From JAKPUX01 sp035353815 (GTDB lineage: Bacteria; Zhuqueibacterota; Zhuqueibacteria; Residuimicrobiales; Residuimicrobiaceae): 64,000 bases of DNA. The stretch is taken from contig DAOQAG010000022.1 of NCBI GenBank assembly GCA_035353815.1, forward strand, positions 1-64,000, read 5' to 3'. Below, piece after piece: positions 54,601 to 63,497 of this stretch. The position numbers and the translations under genes are program-made. The notes beneath the pieces are model-generated. The model was not told where the DNA came from, ran no database searches, and saw only the letters and a program-made list of their open reading frames with translations. Each line of letters begins with the position of its first letter. The first letter of the stretch is position 1.

Positions 54601-57600
54601 TGGCCCGCGACGGGATTACCATAACGGTCGGCAACGCGGACGGTCAGGGGGAGTGCCAAGCGGCTGGCCACGGTGCCGCTCTGGCCGTCGCCGGCGATGG
54701 CCAGCAGGCGGTTGGGGAGGGCCGGCAAGGCGGTGGCCTTGAGCAGCCGCGGCGAGCCCTGCAGCCCGGCCGCATCGACCTTGAGGCTCTGCTCGCCGCT
54801 CTGCGTTCCCAGCCGCCAGTACAACGCGAGGATGCCATCGCTGCCGGTGGCCAGCTGCAGGATTGAATCCGCACCCACCGCCGCTGTGGTGGCGATGCGG
54901 CCGCCGTTGAGGGCGAGGCAGGTGACCGGAAAGGAGGGGATGGGCCGTCCGTCCGCCGCGGTGACCTTGAAACGGACCGGGATGGGCAGCACGGCGTGGA
55001 CGGTGTCGCTCTGCGCATCCCCCTGGAGACAGACCAGATGGGTCGCGCCGTTCACGAGGGTGGCAGTGAAAAGGGCTTCGCTGCCGGCGATCGCCGGGGC
55101 GGTGGCGGCAACGGTCTGGATACCGGCCGCTGATCCCGGGATCCAGAGGATCTTCGCCCGGCCGAGCGAATCGGTGACCGTTTTACCATCCGCCGGACGG
55201 AGTGTGCCGCCGCCGGAACGGAGGCTGAAAAGGACGCTCTCGCCTGGCACCGGATTGCCGAAGCCGTCCTGCAGGAGGACCGTCAGCGGCTCGGCAAGCG
55301 GCACGCCGGCCTGGGCCGCGCTCTGGTTGTTGCCGCCGGCGATCGTCATCGTCGCGGCGGCGGCGGCGCTGCTCCGCGCCATGAAAGTGGCGGTCAATGC
55401 GCCGCTCGCGGTGGTGGCGCGCGCCTGCACGATGATAGCGCCGGCAGCGGTGCCGAGCTGGAGCGTGCGCTGGGCCACGCCCTGGATATCGGTGACGAAG
55501 GGATCGTCGCTGCCGTTTTCACCGGCACCGGCGGGCAGCAGCAGAGAAGCGTCGCCAGAAAGGACGCTGAAATCGACATGCAGCCCGGCTACCGGCTGGC
55601 CCGCGGCGTTCAGGGCCCTGACGGCGAGGGGCTGGGGAAGCGCCGTGGCCACGACGCCGGACTGGTTCTGGCCGGCTGCGATCGCCAGCTGTACCGCGGG
55701 GCCGCCCGTGGCCGGGGCCTCGGGCGCGATCCGCACGATCTGGTCGGCCGCGATTCCGCGCAGCACGAGCTGGGTATGGTCGCTGAATTGGGCCAGCAGG
55801 TCGCAGCTGCTCCGGTTGCCGAGGCCAAAGTGCTGCCGCGCGGGATACTGGGCGAGGTGTCCGCCGCCGGCGACGATCTCGCGGTAGCCGAGGAGCGCCG
55901 CGGGATCACCAGCCCGGCCGGCTTCATAGCACCAGAGTTTGGTGCCGATCGCGCTGGCGTTGCCGCCGGGGCCGGCCGCATCGACCTGGAGAAAGTGGCT
56001 GGTCCGGCTGAGGGTGTTTTCGCGATAGACGTTGAAGATATCCGAGCGGGTGAGATAAAAGTCGAGATCGCCATCGCCATCGCCGTCAAAGGCGGCGCCG
56101 CTGCGGACATCGCCTGCGGCCACCTCCGCGCCGGAGGTCGAGACCGGCGCGAATGTCCAGTTGCCGTCATTGCGATAGAGGGCGCCGGTGGTGTTTTCGC
56201 CGGTGGTGATGAGGTCGAGGTCGCCGTCGAGGTCAAAATCCCCGGCGAGGATGGAAAACCCGCTCATCGGGATATGCAGGGTGGCCGAGAGATCCTGAAA
56301 GGAGCCGGCGCCAGTGTTGCGATAGGCGCGCAGCAGGGGATTGGGGTCAGCGGTCGTGGCCGAGACGGTCACCAACAGGTCGAGATCGGCGTCGTTGTCG
56401 AGATCGGCCCAGAGCGCGCCGCGGCAGTTGCCGTTGAGGGCGATGCCGGCGGCTGCGGCACCCTCGGTGAAATAGCCCGCGCCGTTGTTAAGGAAGAGCT
56501 TGTTGGCTGCGCCGCGTTTGGCGATATAGATATCGACGTCGCCGTCATTATCGAAATCGGCGGCTGCGGCCGATTCGCTGGGGATCGCGGGCTCGTCGAT
56601 GTCATTGGCGCCGCGGTCGGCGCGGGTGAAGTGGCCGTCGCCGCGGTTGAGGTAGAGGGCGTTCTGGGTGCGCGAGTTGACCGCATAGAGGTCGATATCG
56701 CCGTCGCCCTCGGCGTCGAAGGCCAGCAGCGCCGTGGTCACGGCGGTGCTGTTCTCCAGGCCAGAATCGGTGGTGATCTCCTGAAATGAGCCGGTGCCGC
56801 GGTTCTCATAGAGGCGGAGGCGTCCCGGAGAGTTGGCGTTGATCAGATCCAGGTCGCCGTCGCCCTCGATGTCGGCGAAGAGCACGCCGCGGCTGTCGCC
56901 GTCATCCTGGATGCCCCGGCTCTCCGCAAGTTCATTGTAGGAAGCGGCCGTCCCCCTCTGCATAAAAAAGTCGCGGCGGAAGGCGTATTCCGCAGCGGTG
57001 CGCGTCGTATAGAGATCGAGCCGCCCGTCGCCGTCGGCATCGGCGACGGCGAGGCCCTGGCTGCTGTATTCGGCATCGAATCCGGCGGTATTGCTCTCCC
57101 AGGAGCGGTCGGTGAACCAGAGCGGTGCACCCGAGAGCGCCGGTTTCATGGCCGCTGCGCAGGTCGCGCCGATCAGGCGATGGCCATCGCTGTTGGGATG
57201 AAGGGTATTGGTAGGTGCGAGGACTGTGGAGAGATAGGGCGTGTAATTGGTCTTTTTATCGTTGTTGAAGAGGGGGTTTTCATAGAAGGGGGTGTAGCAA
57301 TCGATGATATGGACGGGCTCGGGCCGGCCGGTGATCGTGCCGGCGGCATAGTCGCGGGCGACGCGGGCGATCTCGATATTATAGAGGGCTACGAGGCTGT
57401 CGGCCGATTTGATCGGCGAGATCAGGCAGACAAAGATGTGCTGCAGGTCGGCGCCGCGGCTGCCGTCATGCCATTGGAGGAGGTAGTTGATCAGCCCGGC
57501 CATCTGGCCGGCGGGCGTGGTGTTGAAGGCGCTGGTGCTGCCATAAGGGCCGACCGGGGCGCCGGCGAGGTCGCCGAGGTTGTTGGTGCCGAGAAAGATA

Positions 57601-58382
57601 CCGACGACGTTGGGCCGGTAATTGTTCATATCGTCGGTGACGTCGATCCGGGGCGCGCGCACGCCGTTATCGGGGTAGAGGTCGAAGGTCTTGCGGCCGC
57701 CCTGGAAATGGCCTTCGTAAGGGGCGGCGCCAAAGGCGCCGACAAAATCGATGGCGAGGCCCGCGGCGGCGAGCTGATCGTAGAGTACCTTGCGGTAGCC
57801 GAGGGTGTCGTCGGCGAATTTGCCGGCGGTGATCGAATCGCCGAGGAGCATGATGCGTGTCGCCGCCCCGAGGGCGATCTGCCCCAGTTCCAGGGTTGCG
57901 CCGGGCGCCGGTTCGCCCGCGGCAGTGGCGACGATCAGGCGCACCGCATCCGCCTCTTCGCCGGGAAAGGTGAAGGTGAGGGGAGTGGCGCCGGAGGTGG
58001 TGGCGGTGACCACCGTATGAAAGGGGGTATTCCCCTTTTTAAGCTGCAGCAGCAGGGTGCGGGTTGCGGCGTCCGGGGCAAGGTCGATCTGGAGGGTGGC
58101 GCGGCCCACCAGCGTGGTGCCGGCGAGCAGCCAGGTTTTGGCATGGCCGCCCGAATTCAGGGCCGCTTCTCCGCCCGCCTCAGCGCGGGATTCCGCGGCG
58201 GAGAGGCGGGTCACCGGCAGGGCTGCCAATTCCGGCACCGTGCGATAGGTGATCAAAGATTCTGAACGCGGCAGCGGCTTGCCGTACCACTCTTCGCGGG
58301 AGGCCGCCTCCTGGGCCGGGGAGGTACGCCAGAGAAGGACAACCGAACTGAGCAGCAGCAGGGGCAGATGAAAACGGTGCAC
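51636..58382 (-). CDS. giant type IX cargo: SGNH hydrolase, FG-GAP repeats and Ig-like repeats
   Basis: A 2,248-residue exported protein. I choose the GTG at 58382 (GAGGA eight bases upstream); a TTG at 58397 is possible. The signal peptide is cut near SPA|QEA. An SGNH esterase domain (about 165-415) has GDSITAGK, GIFLGTNN and the Asp-x-x-His-type end PNSDGHRLIG. FG-GAP/VCBS calcium repeats (DADGDGRLDLY, DFDNDGDVDIY, DFDLDGDLDLI) cover about 440-775, followed by an ASPIC/UnbV-like domain. About nine invasin/Big-1-like repeats ('..PL.V.V.D..GNPV.G') span 895-1875, then cadherin-like and fibronectin-III domains. The sorting domain ends it (NYPNPFNGETRLTL ... ASGVYYCRAA). It is probably a surface carbohydrate esterase on a long stalk. 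Confidence 0.85.
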   Translation of the reverse strand: MHRFHLPLLLLSSVVLLWRTSPAQEAASREEWYGKPLPRSESLITYRTVPELAALPVTRLSAAESRAEAGGEAALNSGGHAKTWLLAGTTLVGRATLQIDLAPDAATRTLLLQLKKGNTPFHTVVTATTSGATPLTFTFPGEEADAVRLIVATAAGEPAPGATLELGQIALGAATRIMLLGDSITAGKFADDTLGYRKVLYDQLAAAGLAIDFVGAFGAAPYEGHFQGGRKTFDLYPDNGVRAPRIDVTDDMNNYRPNVVGIFLGTNNLGDLAGAPVGPYGSTSAFNTTPAGQMAGLINYLLQWHDGSRGADLQHIFVCLISPIKSADSLVALYNIEIARVARDYAAGTITGRPEPVHIIDCYTPFYENPLFNNDKKTNYTPYLSTVLAPTNTLHPNSDGHRLIGATCAAAMKPALSGAPLWFTDRSWESNTAGFDAEYSSQGLAVADADGDGRLDLYTTRTAAEYAFRRDFFMQRGTAASYNELAESRGIQDDGDSRGVLFADIEGDGDLDLINANSPGRLRLYENRGTGSFQEITTDSGLENSTAVTTALLAFDAEGDGDIDLYAVNSRTQNALYLNRGDGHFTRADRGANDIDEPAIPSESAAAADFDNDGDVDIYIAKRGAANKLFLNNGAGYFTEGAAAAGIALNGNCRGALWADLDNDADLDLLVTVSATTADPNPLLRAYRNTGAGSFQDLSATLHIPMSGFSILAGDFDLDGDLDLITTGENTTGALYRNDGNWTFAPVSTSGAEVAAGDVRSGAAFDGDGDGDLDFYLTRSDIFNVYRENTLSRTSHFLQVDAAGPGGNASAIGTKLWCYEAGRAGDPAALLGYREIVAGGGHLAQYPARQHFGLGNRSSCDLLAQFSDHTQLVLRGIAADQIVRIAPEAPATGGPAVQLAIAAGQNQSGVVATALPQPLAVRALNAAGQPVAGLHVDFSVLSGDASLLLPAGAGENGSDDPFVTDIQGVAQRTLQLGTAAGAIIVQARATTASGALTATFMARSSAAAAATMTIAGGNNQSAAQAGVPLAEPLTVLLQDGFGNPVPGESVLFSLRSGGGTLRPADGKTVTDSLGRAKILWIPGSAAGIQTVAATAPAIAGSEALFTATLVNGATHLVCLQGDAQSDTVHAVLPIPVRFKVTAADGRPIPSFPVTCLALNGGRIATTAAVGADSILQLATGSDGILALYWRLGTQSGEQSLKVDAAGLQGSPRLLKATALPALPNRLLAIAGDGQSGTVASRLALPLTVRVADRYGNPVAGHSVGFRLVAGGGSLNGAGQSLYTTTTDGTGAAAVTLTLGTLAGLHNNQVEAAAFANGRALNGSPLLFYASASAAPPAFIFALSGNHQSGVAGALLPDSLVVAVKDFYQNSVSACPVTFSVTGGDGKVNGVSQVQTTTDAHGTAWVQWRLGNQAGTEVHQVSAQTPSLSSASALFSAAAMADAAARISRYSGNAQRGIVNRPLPEPLVVQVLDRFGNPVAQHPVRFTVTAGGGNLGGENPISITSDGNGLAAVWFTLGTAPGDSSHRAEAAASLKNSSTPLAGSPVQFYAGGTAQPGDEIQSVELLSGANQSGTVHEWLAAPLRARVLDSTGNPLSGKTVQFRIARGAGRFGSSLDTLVSLVTGSSGLAETTWQLGTRAGDSTQAVQLICRDKNNLPVSGSHRLIYANALPGAPDIGHSTLEVESPLPADGVSEGLITATIRDTWDNPVPGQGIVLVNSGLGAVLTPNQGYSSSAGVLQARVHAAEIGTLTVQARVATSSQWLTTARSILFVRPAAPSELLVLGGGNQNGTAWHRLSQPLTVQVRDTWGNGVAGQRITFSTAAAGGTFSPGAVQSTDSAGVAAVIWYLGAETGSQTAEAAGEGLANTCRFTATALANQPPQLALADSIMLDENAAWRYAITPRDLEGDSVTLALAAPPAGLLCTPAGALSWQPAYDQAGRYSLRLTASDQFGAAAHAELLVIVRNVNRPPQIDADNCQPQQEMLELNKPAAIDFAIAAADPDGDPLNYTWYLNGAFCAYGKSSWRLQSELIPSGDARVKVIVSDLKESVSRTWTLKLASAVWLAGFRATAAPGQGIRLEWQTLLETDPLGFRVERAPDAGGPWCPISALIPPAADGRYLYLDTAAPAGKRSCYRLQALSRDGAIQTHPAVEAFLPLPLRLALSPNYPNPFNGETRLTLSLPQHGRVRVEIVDLLGRSVRRLYEGEAREGYLELLWDGRDEQGRNAASGVYYCRAAAGQEMTSRKLALVK

Positions 58383-58538
58383 TACAAAATTCCTCAAACG
58401 GGTCTGGTCCTGTTTGCAGAGAACTGGGCATGAGCATATTACTAAATATACGGATATTCAGGCTATTTGCGGAGGGTAATGCGTCCGGAACGGGCCTGAG
58501 AGCCGCGAACTGCCGCCCTCCCGCTCCGGGAAATTAGC

Positions 58539-58567
58539 TTGACAAAATGATGTTTCTTTAATAAATT
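58539..58567 (+). promoter_or_regulatory. promoter of the folB-folK-kinase operon
   Basis: A perfect TTGACA (58539-58544) and TAAATT (58562-58567) are spaced by 17 bases in an AT-rich gap between divergent genes. Transcription would start near 58574, under 30 bases before the folB ATG. Confidence 0.65.
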
Positions 58568-58601
58568 AGGTTTAATTTCGTTCAGGATTTTCCGGATTAC
58601 C

Positions 58602-58994
58602 ATGGAACACGATCTTTTGCGCGTGCTGGGCATGACCTTCCATGCCTACCACGGACTTGGGCATGAAGAGATTAAAAACGGCCAGAGGTTCGAGGTCGAT
58701 GTCGAACTCTGGTGTGATGCCGCCGCGGCCGGTCACAGCGATCGCCTGCAGGATACCATCGATGTCCGCCAGGTCTACAACCTGGTGCAGGGAGTGGTCG
58801 TGGAACGGCGCTTTTTTCTGATCGAAGCGGTGGCCGAACATATCGCCTCCGGCCTCCTGGAGCGGTTTCCCGCCGCAGCCGTCAAGGTACGGGTGCGCAA
58901 GCCCTTCGCGCCCCTGGGCGGACTGGCCGATGGCACGGAAATTGAAATCACCCGCTATCGCCGTGACTCGGATGCCTCCTCCAGCCACTCCTGA
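58602..58994 (+). CDS. folB: dihydroneopterin aldolase
   Basis: A 130-residue enzyme of folate synthesis that cleaves dihydroneopterin to 6-hydroxymethyl-dihydropterin. The family start (LRVLGMTFHAYHGLGHEEIKNGQRFEVDVEL), the middle DTIDVRQVYNLVQGVV and the active-site end VRVRKPFAPLGGLADGTEIEITR are all present. Its 3' end overlaps folK by 23 bases, so the two consecutive pathway enzymes are translationally coupled. Confidence 0.94.
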   Translation: MEHDLLRVLGMTFHAYHGLGHEEIKNGQRFEVDVELWCDAAAAGHSDRLQDTIDVRQVYNLVQGVVVERRFFLIEAVAEHIASGLLERFPAAAVKVRVRKPFAPLGGLADGTEIEITRYRRDSDASSSHS

Positions 58995-59511
58995 GGCGTA
59001 TATCAGCCTGGGCGCCAACCTCGGCGATCGCGAGGAAAATCTGCTCCGCGCCCTGAAGGCCCTGGAGGGCGACGGGGTGCATCTCCACCGCCTCTCCGGT
59101 ATCTATGAGACCGAACCCGTCGGCGTTACACACCAGCCCGATTATCTCAACATGACGGCCGGAATTACCACCATGCTGCCGCCCTTGCTACTTTTAGCGC
59201 GGCTGCTCGGGATCGAGGAGATGCTCGGCAGGGTGCGCCGGGAGCATTGGGGCGCGCGCACCATCGATCTCGATCTCCTTTGCTATGACGACCTCACCTG
59301 GCAGGATGAAAAACTGATCCTGCCGCACCCGCGATTGCATGAACGGCGCTTTGTCCTGGTCCCCCTCGCCGAGATTGCCGCGGCATATCGCGTAGCCGGC
59401 CTGAACGCCACCGTGCAGGAACTGCTGCAGGGGTGCCAGGATTCCCACGCCGTGCGGCTCTATAGCAGCGCGCAGAAGGTGCAACGACGCATGCGAAAGG
59501 CACAAGCATGA
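58972..59511 (+). CDS. folK: 2-amino-4-hydroxy-6-hydroxymethyldihydropteridine pyrophosphokinase
   Basis: A 179-residue enzyme that pyrophosphorylates the folB product using ATP. The start at 58972 is chosen because the conserved domain begins a few residues later with YISLGANLGDREENL. Other signatures are ETEPVGVTHQPDYLNM, the metal- and ATP-site GARTIDLDLLCYDD and LPHPRLHERRFVLVPLAEIA. It overlaps folB at its 5' end and the kinase gene at its 3' end (ATGA). Confidence 0.95.
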   Translation: MPPPATPEAYISLGANLGDREENLLRALKALEGDGVHLHRLSGIYETEPVGVTHQPDYLNMTAGITTMLPPLLLLARLLGIEEMLGRVRREHWGARTIDLDLLCYDDLTWQDEKLILPHPRLHERRFVLVPLAEIAAAYRVAGLNATVQELLQGCQDSHAVRLYSSAQKVQRRMRKAQA

Positions 59512-60143
59512 ATCTGCCAGGATACATCTGTATCGAAGGAGTGATCGGGGCGGGTAAGACCAGTCTGACCCGCATGTTGTGCGAACGTCTGGATGCCCAG
59601 GCGATCTATGAAAAGCCGGATGAAAATCCCTTCCTTGTCGATTTTTACCGCGATCCGCGACGCTATGCCTTTCAGGTCCAGCTCTTTTTCCTGCTCAGCC
59701 GCTACCGCCAGCAGCAGGAAAACGTCCAGCCGGATCTCTTTCATGAGACGGCTATTTCCGACTATCTTTTTGCCAAAGACCGGATTTTTGCCCACCTCAA
59801 CCTCGAAGATCGCGAACTCTTTTTATACGACAAGATCGCGTCCCTGCTTGAGCAGGATATCGTCAAACCGGATCTGGTCGTCTACCTGCAGTCCTCGGTC
59901 GAGCGGCTCATGGCCAACATCCGCAAGCGCAGTCGCTCCTACGAAAAGGAGATCTCGGAGGAGTATATCTCCTCCCTGAATGAATCCTACAACCGGTTTT
60001 TCTTTCACTATCAGGAGACGCCCCTGCTGGTGGTCAACAGCGTCAGCATTGATTTCGTCAACAACAAGGATGATTTTGAAGAACTGGTCCGCCAGATCAT
60101 GCGGCCCCATGCCGGGATTGAGTATTTTTCGCCGGCGCGCTAG
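59508..60143 (+). CDS. deoxynucleoside kinase
   Basis: A 211-residue kinase of the dCK/dGK family, which phosphorylates deoxynucleosides in the salvage pathway. The P-loop is EGVIGAGKTSL. The substrate-specificity region EKPDENPFLVDFYRDPRRYAFQVQLFFLLSRY and the lid RKRSRSYEKEIS are present. Coupling to folK is a recurrent arrangement in FCB bacteria, where the two are sometimes fused. Substrate preference (dG/dA or dC) is not clear. Confidence 0.9.
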   Translation: MNLPGYICIEGVIGAGKTSLTRMLCERLDAQAIYEKPDENPFLVDFYRDPRRYAFQVQLFFLLSRYRQQQENVQPDLFHETAISDYLFAKDRIFAHLNLEDRELFLYDKIASLLEQDIVKPDLVVYLQSSVERLMANIRKRSRSYEKEISEEYISSLNESYNRFFFHYQETPLLVVNSVSIDFVNNKDDFEELVRQIMRPHAGIEYFSPAR

Positions 60144-60182
60144 TGTTACACCATTCTCCAGCTTGAAAAAAGGCACTTGCCC

Positions 60183-60371
60183 ATGTTATTCCGTCTCATT
60201 GTTCTTGCGATTCTCTTTTATGTCGCCATCAAGGTTTTCGGTCTCCTCTTTTCCGGAGGCACGAAGGAGCAGGATGCTCAGGTCCGCGGCGCCTCCCAAA
60301 CCAATCCGCTCGATCTCTCCGGAAAAGATGTGGAGGATGTCGAGTATAAAGAGCTCCCGCGCAACAAGTGA
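60183..60371 (+). CDS. small single-pass membrane protein
   Basis: A 62-residue protein from the ATG at 60183 (AAAGG ten bases upstream; a TTG at 60177 is possible). One N-terminal helix (LFRLIVLAILFYVAIKVFGLLF) is followed by a polar tail rich in Asp, Glu and Gln ending DVEDVEYKELPRNK. It resembles DUF4834-type short proteins of FCB bacteria in size and layout. It lies between the kinase and msbA on the same strand; function is unknown. Confidence 0.62.
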   Translation: MLFRLIVLAILFYVAIKVFGLLFSGGTKEQDAQVRGASQTNPLDLSGKDVEDVEYKELPRNK

Positions 60372-60441
60372 TGCACCACCCAAGCCTGGGGCGGCGGTGA
60401 ACGCCGCGCCGGTCAAGCCCCTCTCCTAACCTGAACTCGGT

Positions 60442-62340
60442 ATGGCCCTCTATTTTCGCATTCTGCGATATTTGAAACCTTACTGGAAGAGCCTGCTGGG
60501 CTCGCTGGTTTGTATCTTTTTCTTCACTCTTTTCAGCAGTGCCTCCCTGGTTTCGATCATCCCTTTTCTCGGCACGATTTTCGACGCGCCGCAGAGCCGG
60601 CAGGCGGCGGTGCAGGCGCCGGCACAGCCGGCCGGGGGGGAGATCGCCGCGGCGGCGCCTGCCGGCAGCGGCCCGGGGCTCTCGGCTTCGCTGCGTGCCC
60701 GGCTGACCCGTTACAAGGATCAGGCGGTGGCCTGGCTCACGGGCGGGAGCCGGCGCGATGCGCTCAAGCGTCTTTGCCTGTTCATCATCCTGATGATTTT
60801 TTTAAAGGGCTTTTTCGATTATTTCCAGTCCTATCTCATGGCCGGCGTCGAGCAGGGGGTCATCCGCGACATCCGCAACGATCTCTACCGGCAGATCAAC
60901 CGGCTGTCGCTGGGCTATTTCACCCAAACCCGCACCGGCCAGATCATCTCGCGCATCACCAACGACGTCACCCTGGTCAACAGCGGGGTTTCGGCCAGCT
61001 TTGTCACCCTGATCAAGAATCCCCTGCTCATCATCACCTATCTGGGCATTGCCATCTATCTGAGCTGGTCGCTCACCCTGGTCGCGCTGGTCGTGGCCCC
61101 CTTCACCATGGGCATTGTCGGCTGGATCGGATTGAAGCTCAAGCGGGAGAGCACGATCTCGCAGGAGCGCATGGCCAATCTCACTTCGGTGCTGCAGGAG
61201 ACCATCGCCGGTCAGCGGGTGGTCAAGGCCTTCGCCATGGAGGAGTTCGAGATCCGCAAATTTTCGGGTGAAGCGCACCGCTACTACGAGACGCTGCTGC
61301 GCATCACCCGCACCCGCAACCTCGCCTCGCCGCTGACCGAATTTTTGGGCACGATGATCGCGGTCGGCATTCTCTGGTTCGGCGGGCAGCAGGTGCTCGC
61401 CGGCCGGATGCTCTCGCCCGAAGAGTTTATGGGATTTCTCGTCATCGTCTTTTCGCTGATGCAGCCGGTGAAGGAGCTTTCGACGGTGCACAACCGCCTC
61501 CAGGAAGCGATGGCGGCGGCGGAGCGCATCTTTGCCGTCCTCGATCTCGAACCCGCGGTGCAAAGCCTCCCCGGCGCCGTCGCGGTCGCCGAGTTCCGCG
61601 ACGCGATCGAGCTGCGCGAGGTCACCTTCTCCTATGGCCGCGGCGAGGAGGTGCTGCGCGAGGTCTCGCTCACGGTGCACAAGGGGGAGATCCTCGCCAT
61701 CGTCGGGCCGAGCGGTGCGGGCAAATCGACGCTGGTCGACCTGATCCCGCGTTTTTACGATCCGATCCGCGGCAGCATCGCCCTGGACGGCGTCGATCTG
61801 CGCAACCTCGAGGTGGGCCATTTGCGGCGGCTGATGGGGATCGTCACCCAGGAGACCATCCTGTTCAACGACAGTGTGCGCAACAACATCGCCTACGGCC
61901 TCGACAGCAAGCCCCTCGAAGAGATCGTCGAAGCGGCGCGCATCGCCAATGCCCATGATTTCATCATGCAATTGCCCGGAGGCTATGAGACCAACATTGG
62001 CGAGCGCGGGGTCGCCCTTTCCGGCGGGCAGCGGCAGCGGCTAGCCATCGCCCGCGCGGTGTTAAAGAATCCGCCCATCCTGATCCTCGATGAGGCCACC
62101 TCGGCCCTGGATACCGAATCAGAGGTGCTGGTGCAGCAGGCGATCGAGCGGCTGATGCGCAACCGCACCTCGTTCGTCATCGCCCACCGGCTCTCGACTA
62201 TCCTCCATGCCGACCGGATCATCGTCCTGGAAAAGGGGCGGGTCGTGCAATCGGGGGTGCATGCCGAGCTGGTGGCACTGCCGGGAGTCTACCAAAAGCT
62301 CTATTCCATGCAGTTCCGCGCCATGGAGGTCCCTGAGTGA
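60442..62340 (+). CDS. msbA: MsbA-like lipid A ABC exporter
   Basis: A 632-residue fused half-transporter that flips lipid A-core across the inner membrane. Six membrane helices occupy about residues 15-330, but an Ala/Pro/Gly-rich insert of about 55 residues (near 50-105) separates helix 1 from helix 2. The ATPase domain has Walker A GPSGAGKSTL (about 421), signature LSGGQRQRLAIARA (about 526) and Walker B ILILDEATSALD, then the switch His in IAHRLST. The next gene, an O-antigen ligase, overlaps by GTGA, which supports an LPS role. Confidence 0.9.
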   Translation: MALYFRILRYLKPYWKSLLGSLVCIFFFTLFSSASLVSIIPFLGTIFDAPQSRQAAVQAPAQPAGGEIAAAAPAGSGPGLSASLRARLTRYKDQAVAWLTGGSRRDALKRLCLFIILMIFLKGFFDYFQSYLMAGVEQGVIRDIRNDLYRQINRLSLGYFTQTRTGQIISRITNDVTLVNSGVSASFVTLIKNPLLIITYLGIAIYLSWSLTLVALVVAPFTMGIVGWIGLKLKRESTISQERMANLTSVLQETIAGQRVVKAFAMEEFEIRKFSGEAHRYYETLLRITRTRNLASPLTEFLGTMIAVGILWFGGQQVLAGRMLSPEEFMGFLVIVFSLMQPVKELSTVHNRLQEAMAAAERIFAVLDLEPAVQSLPGAVAVAEFRDAIELREVTFSYGRGEEVLREVSLTVHKGEILAIVGPSGAGKSTLVDLIPRFYDPIRGSIALDGVDLRNLEVGHLRRLMGIVTQETILFNDSVRNNIAYGLDSKPLEEIVEAARIANAHDFIMQLPGGYETNIGERGVALSGGQRQRLAIARAVLKNPPILILDEATSALDTESEVLVQQAIERLMRNRTSFVIAHRLSTILHADRIIVLEKGRVVQSGVHAELVALPGVYQKLYSMQFRAMEVPE

Positions 62341-63497
62341 ACGCAGCCCATACCCTTGACGCCCGCCTGGAAAGAATCACGCGCTGGAGCCTTTACCTCT
62401 TTGCGGCGGCGATGCCCTTCGCCATCGCCCTCACCCAGATCGCGGTGGCGACGGCTGCGATCGCCTGGATGATGCGGCTTTGGTATACCCGCAGCCTGCA
62501 GTGGCCGCGCCTGGGGGTCGAATGGGGATTTGTCGCGTTCATCGCCGCCGAGCTGCTCGCCTGCATCTTTTCCACCCATCTCAGCCAGAACCTGATCTAT
62601 CTGAAGCGTCTGCTGCTCATTCCCATCGTCTATATTGTCGCGGCCAACTGCAGCGGTGAACGCGAGCTGCGGCGGCTCGGCATGATCTTCACCGGCGCGA
62701 TCGCCCTCTACTCGCTCTGGGGCATCGGATCTTTCCTGCTGCACCCCTCCCTGCGTGTCCGTCATATCCAGAATTCCATGACCGCGGGCGGCATTACCAT
62801 GGTGGGGGCGGTGGTCGCCATGGTCTTCGCCCTGCGTTTGCCGGGGAGGCGCGATCGCCTGCTCATGGCTGCGGCCGCGGCGGTTTCGCTCGGATGCCTG
62901 ATTCTGACCTCGACGCGCGGCTCCTGGGTGGGATTTTTCGCCGCCGCTCTGGTCATCCTGATCGTGCAGCAGCGCAAACTGTTGCTGATCCTGCCGGTGA
63001 TCGCCCTGGCCTTCTATCTGCTCTCCCCGGCCGGCTTTTCGCAGCGCATGCGCCATATCTTCGATCCGACCTGGGGCACCAACGCCAAACGTGTGCACTG
63101 GTGGTCGGTCGGCTGGGAGATCTTTAAGGATCACCCGGTGGTGGGGATCGGCGATGTCGGCACCACGCCGATGTATACGCGCTATGCCCCGCCGGGCGAA
63201 AAGGAACTGATCGGCCATTTTCACAGCAATTATGTGCATATCGCGGTGACCCTGGGCGCGATCGGCCTGACCGCTTTCCTCTTCATGGTGCTGACCATTC
63301 TGGTGCGGCTCGCGCAGCGGCTCAAGGCCTGCGTCAGGGGGCCGGGATGGAGCTCCGCGTGGGCGCTTGCAGCCCTGGCCGCCGCCATTGCCTTTCATAT
63401 CAACGGATTTTTCGAGTGGAATTTTGGAGATCAGGAAATCATCACCATGATCTGGTTCATCACCGGCATCGGGCTGGGTCTTGACCGGCATGGATGA
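62337..63497 (+). CDS. O-antigen ligase/polymerase family protein (WaaL-like)
   Basis: A 386-residue polytopic protein with about ten to twelve membrane helices, starting at the GTG overlapping the msbA stop. The Wzy_C/O-antigen ligase signature is visible: LTSTRGSWVGFFAA before the large periplasmic loop, then RVHWWSVGWEIFKDHPVVGIG and HFHSNYVHIAVTLG. It would join O-polysaccharide to lipid A-core on the periplasmic face, or polymerise it. It matches the rfbB-wecB operon elsewhere in the window. Confidence 0.87.
   Translation: MNAAHTLDARLERITRWSLYLFAAAMPFAIALTQIAVATAAIAWMMRLWYTRSLQWPRLGVEWGFVAFIAAELLACIFSTHLSQNLIYLKRLLLIPIVYIVAANCSGERELRRLGMIFTGAIALYSLWGIGSFLLHPSLRVRHIQNSMTAGGITMVGAVVAMVFALRLPGRRDRLLMAAAAAVSLGCLILTSTRGSWVGFFAAALVILIVQQRKLLLILPVIALAFYLLSPAGFSQRMRHIFDPTWGTNAKRVHWWSVGWEIFKDHPVVGIGDVGTTPMYTRYAPPGEKELIGHFHSNYVHIAVTLGAIGLTAFLFMVLTILVRLAQRLKACVRGPGWSSAWALAALAAAIAFHINGFFEWNFGDQEIITMIWFITGIGLGLDRHG

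Noticed and set aside
51945..54866. Long forward open frame (973 codons) opposite the giant cargo gene
   Set aside because: It is antisense to repeated Ig-like domains, giving Gly/Ala/Arg-rich nonsense; the reverse-strand product has recognisable domains throughout.
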